From Chloroflexota bacterium (GTDB taxonomy: Bacteria; Chloroflexota; Dehalococcoidia; SZUA-161; SpSt-899), in the NCBI GenBank assembly GCA_018657655.1, contig JABHWQ010000535.1:1-7319 (forward strand): a stretch of 7,319 nt of DNA. Reading direction: 5' to 3'. Shown piece after piece: positions 1-5,964 of this stretch (position 1 is its first letter; the number at the start of each line of letters is the position of its first letter). The position numbers and the translations under genes are program-made. The notes beneath the pieces were generated by a model. That model saw only the letters and a list, made by a program, of their open reading frames with translations. It did not search any database and had not been told where the DNA came from.

Positions 1-1429
1 AGGACTGGTTAATGTAATTGGCAGTGGATATCTCTTCGAGCCCCAGGCGTTTCTCAGGCGTATCATCGAGGTTCCCGACATGGCCCGGGAATTCATATTC
101 CTCAACTCTGCCCGGAATACCATTATGGGTATCGGTTGCAGCAAGCACACCCAGCTTATAGGGATTGACTCCCAGTCTTTCCTCTTCCTGGAATCCCAAG
201 TTCAATATATTTCGCAGATAATCATACTCAGAACGACATCCTCCCGGTAAAAAGCCGCCGATTCCAGCTTCGTCCCCACAATCCTTTGGTTCCGGCCACA
301 GCTTCTCGAAATCGCACAGGGGGTCATCCGACGTAGTCCCAAACCCATTCTTGCACTCGGTATCGCCTTTGTGCTGATATATTTCGATTAGAGGTTCCAT
401 CTGAGCCCTTAGAGCAGCCAATTCTGTCTGCTCCTCCAGGGTCATACCCTCCGGGTATTCCAGTACGAACATGTTTCCCGAAGACCAGTTGGTATTATGC
501 GGGATGGCGATAACATCACAGTCCCCCTCTGCATCCAGGCAGGTTTCTTTCAGTTCAGTCCACAGCGGTTGCTCATCGGGAGTTTCAAAGAAGGACGGCG
601 GCAACTCGGGAACATCGGCGTTGCGGAAAAAGACATTGCGGTGATTATTAGAAATATTTACATTTCCAGTGTACTCGTAACCGACGAAGCTGGTGAAGGA
701 GCAGTCCGAACTCCTGTCGTAGGCATCTTCGGCAGCTTCGTCGATGCCCTGCCAGACTTCTGCAGCGACTTCCTGGCAATCAATCCCCGGCTGGTCACAT
801 ATTTCCGGGAAGCGTTGCACTGGCCTTGTTGCGGTCTTTCTGCCCCACGTTGTGACCACCGGGCCACCGCCTTTGCGGTATTCCTGACAGAACTCGCAAT
901 CATAAATGCTCGAAGTTGGCTCGGTACACAGGTGGACCTCAGCCAGATATTCCTGGTGATCAGTCATGGCTGCAAAATCCAGGGGGCGTGAGAGCGAGAC
1001 AATGCGAGTTCCAATACCTGCCTCATCAAGTGGCGCCAAAGCTACTTCACCGCCCTTGGCAAATTCATACGCTTGAGCAGGAGTAGTACGGGTTTCATAT
1101 GTGTGAGCATCAAAAGACTGGAGCGTATGGAAATGCAGCCCTCCCCAATACAGGTTTCGGTTTTCGTCACGACAGTCGCAAGGCTCCCTTTCTTCCGTAT
1201 ACGTCACCAAGTCGACTGTTGGGGGTTCGACTGTAGCTGTTGGCTCCGCAGTCGGTGTGGTCTCTTCCGTCGGCTGATCTGTTGGCACTGCCGTCGGTTC
1301 AATGATAGGTGAGGCTATTGGCGTGGTCGTAGGCCCTTCTGTCTCATCATCGCCGCAGGCAGCCAGTAGCGGCAATGCCAGCAACAGAATTGCCAAAGAA
1401 ACCATTCCGAGTTTTGTCAAACTCCTCAT
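1..1429 (-). CDS. DUF3604 family lipoprotein, PHP-like putative metallohydrolase (3' end outside window)
   Basis: The minus strand is open from an ATG at 1429 to the window edge (476 codons, no stop), so the C-terminus is missing; family members are often around 600 residues or more. The start has a good ribosome site (AAAGGAGG at 1444-1437). Residues 1-25 form a lipoprotein signal peptide with lipobox LAAC and Cys25 as the lipidated residue. A Thr/Pro/Glu-rich spacer (about 30-75) follows, so the protein is probably exported and membrane-anchored. DUF3604 motifs then appear in order: LYWGGLHFHT (93-102), RPLDFAAMTDH (148-158), a GYEYT block followed by HRNVFFR, IPHNTNWSSG, and ATDTHNGIPG (from about 431). 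The repeated His/Asp motifs suggest a PHP-like metal site; substrate and reaction are unknown. Several cysteines fit an extracytoplasmic protein. Family assignment is from recognised motifs; catalysis is inferred. Confidence 0.88.
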   Translation of the reverse strand, partial: MRSLTKLGMVSLAILLLALPLLAACGDDETEGPTTTPIASPIIEPTAVPTDQPTEETTPTAEPTATVEPPTVDLVTYTEEREPCDCRDENRNLYWGGLHFHTLQSFDAHTYETRTTPAQAYEFAKGGEVALAPLDEAGIGTRIVSLSRPLDFAAMTDHQEYLAEVHLCTEPTSSIYDCEFCQEYRKGGGPVVTTWGRKTATRPVQRFPEICDQPGIDCQEVAAEVWQGIDEAAEDAYDRSSDCSFTSFVGYEYTGNVNISNNHRNVFFRNADVPELPPSFFETPDEQPLWTELKETCLDAEGDCDVIAIPHNTNWSSGNMFVLEYPEGMTLEEQTELAALRAQMEPLIEIYQHKGDTECKNGFGTTSDDPLCDFEKLWPEPKDCGDEAGIGGFLPGGCRSEYDYLRNILNLGFQEEERLGVNPYKLGVLAATDTHNGIPGRVEEYEFPGHVGNLDDTPEKRLGLEEISTANYINQS

Positions 1430-1436
1430 TCCTTTG

Positions 1437-1444
1437 CCTCCTTT
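1437..1444 (-). promoter_or_regulatory. Ribosome binding site of the DUF3604 gene
   Basis: AAAGGAGG lies on the minus strand 7 bases upstream of the ATG at 1429. It is a near-complete Shine-Dalgarno match and fixes this ATG as the start, directly ahead of the signal peptide. Confidence 0.8.
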
Positions 1445-1491
1445 GATGGTTTTTGATTGGGAGTGAATTCGAAATATCGCATCTGATAGTA

Positions 1492-1505
1492 TGTCGTATA
1501 CGACA
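1492..1505. promoter_or_regulatory. Perfect 14-bp palindrome, candidate operator
   Basis: TGTCGTATACGACA is identical to its reverse complement. It lies between the predicted promoter (about +16 to +29 of the transcript) and the ribosome site of the DUF3604 gene. A dimeric repressor bound here could block early transcription. The TTGTC/GACA-type half-sites recall operators of GntR-family (FadR-like) regulators, but that match is from memory and weak. No regulator gene is visible in the window. Confidence 0.45.
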
Positions 1506-1526
1506 ATATCCACTCTTTTGGCTCGA

Positions 1527-1556
1527 ATTATAACCCCTAATTAAACATAACGTCAA
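1527..1556 (-). promoter_or_regulatory. Sigma-70-type promoter for the DUF3604 gene
   Basis: On the minus strand a -35 box TTGACG (1556-1551) is followed by an 18-base spacer and a perfect -10 box TATAAT (1532-1527). Transcription would begin near 1520, leaving a leader of about 90 bases before the ATG at 1429. The match is close to consensus and suggests substantial basal transcription unless repressed, for example at the palindrome just downstream. Confidence 0.7.
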
Positions 1557-1597
1557 TAGCGCTTGTGCTGTGGATACCAGACCTCAAGGGACGCATT

Positions 1598-2009
1598 TTA
1601 TAAGTGCTTGGTGTTTCTTTGAATCCCTCTCTTTTTTGACTCTACCAATTCGATCCCAAACATCTGGCTCAGACTTCTCATCTCTGTGATGTAATTTCCA
1701 TACACCACCACATGGTGATTGCCGGGGGCATTATGAAAACACGCCCTTGCATCATTGACGCGGATATCCAGAGTTGTCCTGTCACAAAGAGTATCTCGGC
1801 AATCGATGATTTCACCACCGGTTACGCACATTCTATCGATATTCCTGGCAATCCGAGCGATCATTACCTCTTGCCCTTTTCCCAGCTAGACGAAAGACGG
1901 CAAACCAGTTCCTTTAACAAATTGGCCACCAGGGGAATGCGCTAGTGCAGTGGCACGGAAATAACTATACGTATGAATGTTACTCCTGTGGATTTCGTTT
2001 TCTTTGGGG
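1598..2009 (-). pseudogene. 3' remnant of a sugar isomerase-like gene (fucose isomerase C-terminal type)
   Basis: One minus-strand frame reads through this stretch, broken by a TAG at 1888-1886 and ending at a TAA at 1600-1598. After the internal stop the peptide runs GKGQEVMIARI, then VTGGEIIDCRD, then NAPGNHHVVVYGNY and a tail ending MFGIELVE. This order (GEVT/MxARI strand, G-E-V/I-I, a G-x-H-H-V-V-x-Y-G-D/N-Y signature, LxxxxGIE) resembles the C-terminal domain of L-fucose/L-arabinose isomerase-like proteins. Upstream of the stop, ALAHSPGGQFVKG continues in the same frame and then meets the IS630-type element, so the N-terminal bulk of the gene is absent. I see no continuation on the far side of the element. 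The family call is from motif memory; a different GNHHVVVYG-containing family is possible. Confidence 0.5.
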
Positions 2010-3132
2010 TAATTGGGTACAACCGGGTTATAAGTCTTCCAGTGAATCGCGGCACTTGTCCATTTTCTTAAGGATCGATTCCACAGAAGCGGTCCAAACG
2101 AAGGGACGAGGTTCCGCATTCCAACTGTCTATGAACTCATTGACGGCCTGGACCAAGTCCGGCACACTATGAAAGACTCCTCGCCGGATTCGCTTGTCAG
2201 TCAATTCTCGAAACCAGCGCTCAACCAGATTTACCCAGCTTGAACTGGTCGGAGTGAAATGCAGCGTGAATCGGGGATGCTTCTCTAACCATTCTTGAAC
2301 CTTGTGATGGTTGTGTGTGCCATAGTTGTCTACAATCAGATGGAGCGGCATGTCCTTCGGAAATTCCCGTCTAACTTGCGCAAGAACTTCAAGAACTCCT
2401 GGTGACGATGCCTTGCGTAGCACTGGCCGGCAGTTTTCCCCTCAAGAGCATTGAGAGCAGCAAAGAGGCAAGTGGTACCGTTGCGCTTGTAGTCATGCGG
2501 CATGGTACCGCATCTCCTTTCTTCAACGGCAGTACCGGTTGGGTGCGGTCTAATGCCTGTATCTGGCTCTTCTCATCCACACACAACACGACTGCATTAT
2601 CCGGCAGATTGAGATAGAGCCCAACCACATCGGTCAGTTTTTCAGTGAACTTGGCATCGCGTGAAACCTTGTAGGTTTTCGTTAAATGAGGTTTGATGTT
2701 GTGTATCTGCCAGATGCGATTGATGGTGGTATGGCTAATCCCCTGACTTCTCCCCATTGTTCGAGTGCTCCAGTGAGTCTGCGCTTGAGGCGTTGTCTGT
2801 AGGGTTGCGTCCAGAATTCGCTTCACCTGTTCAGGTCCATACGTCGGTTTTCTGCCACGACCTCGAGCGATTTCCCACAAAGACGAAGGGCCTTCACCCA
2901 AGAACCGTTCCCGCCACAACCGGCACGTATGGCGATTAACGCCTAATTCGGAAGCAATCTGCTTGTCCTTATGACCTTCCGATGCCAGAAGTATGATGCG
3001 ACTTCTCATGACAACCTGCCGGGGTGTCCTGTGAGCCGCAATCCAATTGAGCAATCGATTGCGGTCTCCCTCCCTCAATCGTATTTCGAAACATGACTTT
3101 TTCATGTCTCCATCATAACCTATCCCGCATTA
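2010..3132 (-). mobile_element. IS630-family insertion sequence, degraded
   Basis: A unit of about 1.1 kb surrounds an IS630-type transposase gene and is of normal size for the family. IS630 elements insert at TA. A TA is present at 2010-2011 on the left and at 3131-3132 on the right. Reading inward, the two ends share an imperfect inverted repeat: TAATTGGGTA...GGTTAT on the left and TAATGCGGGATAGGTTAT on the right, with about four extra bases on the left. The left boundary could instead be the TA at 2018-2019. With the transposase frame broken, the copy is probably immobile by itself. Confidence 0.65.
2028..3105 (-). pseudogene. IS630-family DDE transposase, two frameshifts
   Basis: The reading begins at an ATG at 3105. 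Residues about 40-68 hold an N-terminal helix-turn-helix (DKQIASELGVNRHTCRLWRERF). The first catalytic Asp is in CVDEKSQIQALDRTQP (codon 2577-2575). Near 2510 the frame slips: the expected continuation GTMPHDYKRNGTTCLFAALN is one frame over. Near 2375 it slips again into VRREFPKDMPLHL. The third frame holds the second Asp (LIVDNYGTH, codon 2330-2328) and the Glu (WVNLVERWF, codon 2222-2220), 35 residues apart, and stops at 2030-2028. Each slip is explained by one lost base; restoring both gives a protein of about 359 residues, normal for IS630. Neither site has a slippery heptamer, so decay is preferred over programmed frameshifting. All three catalytic residues remain encoded, suggesting fairly recent inactivation. 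Confidence 0.85.
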
Positions 3133-3262
3133 TATGACTAGTTATATGTAATACACTACACTAGAGCTACAAAAAAGCAATTATAACAGTGTCCGGTGTA
3201 ATAACCGTCTCAATCTCCGAGAAATTCATAGTGATCGATCCCGAAAGAAGCTTCGAAATTGA
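3133..3262. other. Short gap without a recognisable gene
   Basis: This A/T-rich stretch lies between the end of the IS630-type element and the integrase remnant. Plus-strand translation from about 3190 to 3286 is open for some 30 codons but resembles nothing I know. It may be a more decayed upstream part of the integrase-type transposase. No promoter or RNA gene is evident. Confidence 0.4.
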
Positions 3263-3619
3263 TCAGGGATTTCAAAGTTGAAGGTATCTCTGATGATCGA
3301 TCGTCCGGATTCTTACAGTAATTGCTTTAATGGTAAGACCCCGGGCAGGAGGGAGGTCAAAGCAGAATTCGGGAAGGACGTACATATTTTCTGCGATCGC
3401 TATCGGGTTTCCGGACCCTATCGGAAAAACGAATGATCTTACATTGAGAGCTTTGACCGGACACTGAGCAAAGAATGTTTGGGATGTCAGAATTACAAGA
3501 TAGATGAGCTATCCGAGTGCGCGGATATGGTAGAATCTTTCCTCATGAGATACGATTACCATCGATCTCACATGAGCCTGATGATGAGGCCGCCTTTACT
3601 CAATTTCAACGAAGGTTGA
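3263..3619 (+). pseudogene. C-terminal remnant of an integrase-core transposase (IS481/IS3-like)
   Basis: One plus-strand frame runs from 3263 to a TGA at 3617-3619, interrupted by a TGA at 3434-3436. Before the internal stop it reads LKVSLMIDRPDS, YSNCFNGKT and HIFCDRYR. After it come SYIESFDRTLSKECLG, a helical stretch, and YDYHRSHMSLMMRPPL. The E-S-F-x-R-T-L-x-K-E block and the HRxHMxLxMRPPL ending are typical of the rve integrase core of IS481/IS3-type transposases; the Glu of IESF is the likely catalytic Glu. Only about 17 codons separate the candidate second Asp (FCD) from this Glu, where about 35 are usual, so an internal deletion is likely. The N-terminal half, a start codon and the element ends are not recognisable. 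The subfamily is uncertain. Confidence 0.65.
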
Positions 3620-3672
3620 CTGTCGGATCTCTACGGATAATCATGTGGTCTTCAGCTTGATTTCGAGGTTCA

Positions 3673-4164
3673 TCAATGTGATTCCTTGGCCATGGATAAA
3701 AGGCAAAACATTAGAATGAAGATGCCGGTAGTGAGCGAAGCATCGGCGATGTTGAAAGTTGCCCAGTGAAAATCTCCCCATAATTGAACATCAAGAAAGT
3801 CGGTAACCTCTCCAAATCTAACCCTGTCGATCAAATTGCCCATAGCTCCACCAAGCACTAATCCCAATCCAACTCGCATGAATTTGCCTGCTGAAGACAA
3901 ATAATAGAAATTCAGCCAGATTATCACGATTATCACGACGAAAGCCATGACCAAAAGGAAGGTCGAGTCAATGGAGAGACCGAAAGCACTACCGCTATTG
4001 GTTGAATAGGCGAATCGGAATCTTCCTTCCTCCGGGATTGACTCGCCTAAATACATGTTTTCCCTTATCAGGGCTTTGGAAATCTGATCTGCGATAAATA
4101 TAGCGGTTGCTGTTAGGAACAGTATTAAACTGTGCTGCCAGTTGATTTTAAGATTGTTTGCCAT
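3673..4164 (-). CDS. lspA: Lipoprotein signal peptidase (signal peptidase II)
   Basis: LspA is an inner-membrane aspartyl protease that cuts the signal peptide of prolipoproteins just before the lipidated cysteine. The product is 163 residues, normal for the family. Four hydrophobic segments lie at about 12-33, 67-90, 96-112 and 137-158. Conserved blocks are ADQISK (25-30), TNSGSAFG (55-62), GGAMGNLIDRVRFGEVTDFLDV (in 105-126) and FNIADAS (137-143); the catalytic pair should be Asp122 and Asp141. The frame is open further upstream to 4488, but that extension runs antisense to cimA and lacks LspA character. The ATG at 4164 has a weak GGGA upstream; the ATG at 4176 (four residues longer) is the alternative. 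It is transcribed divergently from cimA. A substrate-type lipoprotein (DUF3604) lies at the left of the window. Confidence 0.95.
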   Translation of the reverse strand: MANNLKINWQHSLILFLTATAIFIADQISKALIRENMYLGESIPEEGRFRFAYSTNSGSAFGLSIDSTFLLVMAFVVIIVIIWLNFYYLSSAGKFMRVGLGLVLGGAMGNLIDRVRFGEVTDFLDVQLWGDFHWATFNIADASLTTGIFILMFCLLSMAKESH

Positions 4165-4183
4165 ATTTATTCCCATCGAAATG

Positions 4184-4210
4184 AGTCTAACACATTTGGA
4201 ATCCTGTGAA
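4184..4210 (-). promoter_or_regulatory. Possible lspA promoter (extended -10)
   Basis: On the minus strand TTCACA (4210-4205) is followed after 15 bases by TAGACT (4189-4184), which is preceded by TG plus one base, an extended -10 arrangement. Four of six -10 bases match consensus and the spacer is short. Transcription would start around 4177, leaving a leader of about 13 bases. Confidence 0.35.
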
Positions 4211-4262
4211 AAACGATGATGACTAATTTGTAGTGGTGTTCTTTGTGGTGAGTTATGTTTAC

Positions 4263-4291
4263 TTGACGAAACCGTATGGCTGGTGTAGTCT
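4263..4291 (+). promoter_or_regulatory. Possible cimA promoter
   Basis: TTGACG (4263-4268) matches five of six -35 bases. A 17-base spacer leads to TAGTCT (4286-4291), a poor -10 (three of six). The start would lie near 4298, just ahead of the ribosome site GTGAGG (4305-4310) and the ATG at 4315. The leader is too short for a classical leucine/isoleucine attenuator or T-box, and none is seen. Confidence 0.4.
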
Positions 4292-4314
4292 AAACGTGCA
4301 TTTTGTGAGGCTAG

Positions 4315-5901
4315 ATGAAAAACGTTCAACTTTATGATACTACCCTGCGTGACGGAGCGCAACGTGAAGGGATTTCCTTTTCCGTTGAAGACAAAATCCG
4401 AATTGCCGAAAGACTCGATGAACTGGGAGTACATTTCATCGAGGGGGGATGGCCAGGGGCGAATCCCAGGGATACGGAATTTTTCCATCGAATGCGGGGG
4501 GATAGCTTATTAAATTCTACCCTGGTTGCTTTTGGCAGTACCCGTCATGCTCGTTCTCGCGCTGAGGACGATGCTAATCTGCAGGGTTTGCTGGAATCGA
4601 AGGCAAAGGCCGTTACTCTGGTAGGAAAAGGATCAGCCCATCAGGTTACCAGAATCCTCAAGACCAGCCTCGACGAAAACCTGGCGATGATTACCGAATC
4701 TATTCGATATCTGAAATCCAGAGGATTGACGGTTATGTTTGATGCCGAGCATTTTTTCGATGGTCACAAATCCAATGCTGAATATTCGATGGCTACTATT
4801 AAGAGTGCGGCTGACGCTGGTGCGGATTGTGTTGTTCTCTGTGATACCAACGGAGGAGCCATGCCCTCCGAAGTCACTGCCATTGTCAAAGCGGCTAAAA
4901 AGTGTGGCGTTGCGCTTGGCATTCATGCTCATAATGATTCGGAGTTGGCAGTGGCCAATAGTTTGGCTGCCGTACAGGCCGGAGCTGTCCACGTTCAGGG
5001 AACTATCAATGGTTATGGCGAACGGTGCGGCAATGCCAACCTCTGTTCGATAATACCTGCCTTGAAGCTCAAAATGGGTATAGACTGCATTAGTTCGGAG
5101 AGGTTGACCAGATTGACAGAGATATCTCGCTATGTCAGCGAGATTGCCAACTTGCCCCCGGATTCCCATCTTCCGTATGTTGGCAGCAGTGCTTTTGGCC
5201 ACAAAGCTGGCCTGCATATCTCAGCTGTGGTCAAATCGGAAAAGAGCTATCAACATATCGATCCTGGACTCGTTGGCAACAGCAGTCGCATTCTGGTATC
5301 AGACCTCGCTGGTACGAATACTATTGTCTACAAAGCAAAAGAGCATGGATTGGATTTCGCTTCACAAAGCGCGGAGGCCAAGAAAATCCTGAAGCAGATA
5401 AAATCTCTGGAAAGCGAGGGATTCACATTTGATGATGCAGAGGCCTCGTTTGAACTGTTACTTCATCGTGCTGAACCAGGCTATATCTCTCCGTTCGAAT
5501 TGGTTGATTTTATGGTTGTAGTGGAAAAACTCCGCCGCCCGCCTGTTAGCGGCTTTGAAGGAATGCTTTCGGAAGCGATGGTGAAAGTAAGGGTCGGGGA
5601 TGTGATTCAGCATACCGCAGCTGAAGGTAACGGACCTGTAAATGCATTGGATGAAGCCTTGCGCAAAGGATTAACCCTATTCTATCCCGAATTGATATCG
5701 GTGAGGTTGGTTGACTACAAAGTTCGCATTCTTGAAGAGAGCGAAGGCACGGAAGCCAAAGTGAGGGTGCTGATCGAATCGAGTGATGGTGAGCGTGAGT
5801 GGCGAACCGTGGGCAGTTCTACAAACATAATCGAAGCAAGTTGGATTGCTCTAGCTGATAGCATGGAATACTGGTTGTTGAACAGGTCAAATAACAGCTG
5901 A
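4315..5901 (+). CDS. cimA: (R)-citramalate synthase
   Basis: CimA condenses pyruvate with acetyl-CoA to (R)-citramalate, the first step of a threonine-independent route to 2-oxobutanoate and isoleucine, in the cytoplasm. The product is 528 residues, normal for the CimA type of the isopropylmalate/homocitrate synthase family. The N-terminal TIM barrel (about 4-270) carries LYDTTLRDGAQREG (6-19, catalytic Arg12 and metal-ligand Asp13), the CimA-like EGGWPGANPRD, HAHND (204-208, metal-binding His204/His206) and NGYGERCGNANL (232-243). A linker with SSAFGHKAGLHI follows, then a LeuA-type regulatory dimer domain from about 422 to 523, the usual site of end-product (isoleucine) feedback. An in-frame TAG directly precedes the ATG, so the start cannot lie upstream. 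LeuA or homocitrate synthase is less likely because of the GWPGANPRD block. It converges on rpoC. Confidence 0.93.
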   Translation: MKNVQLYDTTLRDGAQREGISFSVEDKIRIAERLDELGVHFIEGGWPGANPRDTEFFHRMRGDSLLNSTLVAFGSTRHARSRAEDDANLQGLLESKAKAVTLVGKGSAHQVTRILKTSLDENLAMITESIRYLKSRGLTVMFDAEHFFDGHKSNAEYSMATIKSAADAGADCVVLCDTNGGAMPSEVTAIVKAAKKCGVALGIHAHNDSELAVANSLAAVQAGAVHVQGTINGYGERCGNANLCSIIPALKLKMGIDCISSERLTRLTEISRYVSEIANLPPDSHLPYVGSSAFGHKAGLHISAVVKSEKSYQHIDPGLVGNSSRILVSDLAGTNTIVYKAKEHGLDFASQSAEAKKILKQIKSLESEGFTFDDAEASFELLLHRAEPGYISPFELVDFMVVVEKLRRPPVSGFEGMLSEAMVKVRVGDVIQHTAAEGNGPVNALDEALRKGLTLFYPELISVRLVDYKVRILEESEGTEAKVRVLIESSDGEREWRTVGSSTNIIEASWIALADSMEYWLLNRSNNS

Positions 5902-5943
5902 AAAAAGAAAACCCGGGTTTGCCCCGGGTTTTCTTTCTTCAGC
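5897..5943. terminator. Bidirectional hairpin terminator between cimA and rpoC
   Basis: The arms 5904-5917 (AAAGAAAACCCGGG) and 5923-5936 pair perfectly over 14 bp around the loop TTTGC. After one A/C mismatch, seven more pairs extend the stem outward to 5897 and 5943 (GCTGAA... / ...TTCAGC). The stem has a GC core flanked by A-runs on the left and T-rich sequence on the right, so it offers an intrinsic-type terminator to transcripts from both directions. The cimA stop codon (5899-5901) is inside the left arm. The rpoC stop is 22 bases away. Confidence 0.88.
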
Positions 5944-5964
5944 CGTAAAACCTAGTTTTGGCTT

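Noticed and set aside
497..991. Plus-strand open frame of 164 codons
   Set aside because: It is antisense to the DUF3604 gene, has no family character or ribosome site, and the minus-strand frame carries clear conserved motifs over the same bases.
2375..2510. Programmed frameshifting in the IS630 transposase
   Set aside because: No slippery heptamer is seen at either slip, and two separate shifts would be needed to make one protein.
3233..3264. Imperfect inverted repeat (GATCGATCCCGAA / TTCGAAATTGATC) as a hairpin or regulatory site
   Set aside because: The 13-bp arms have three mismatches and no T-tract follows. It lies at the edge of a decayed transposase, so chance or an old element feature is enough.
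4165..4488. N-terminal extension of lspA to an upstream ATG (271 residues in total)
   Set aside because: The extension overlaps the start of cimA on the other strand, is not LspA-like, and the 163-residue version from 4164 has the normal length.
4633..5217. Minus-strand open frame of 194 codons inside cimA
   Set aside because: It is a shadow of cimA with no recognisable motif. The plus-strand frame is a complete conserved enzyme.
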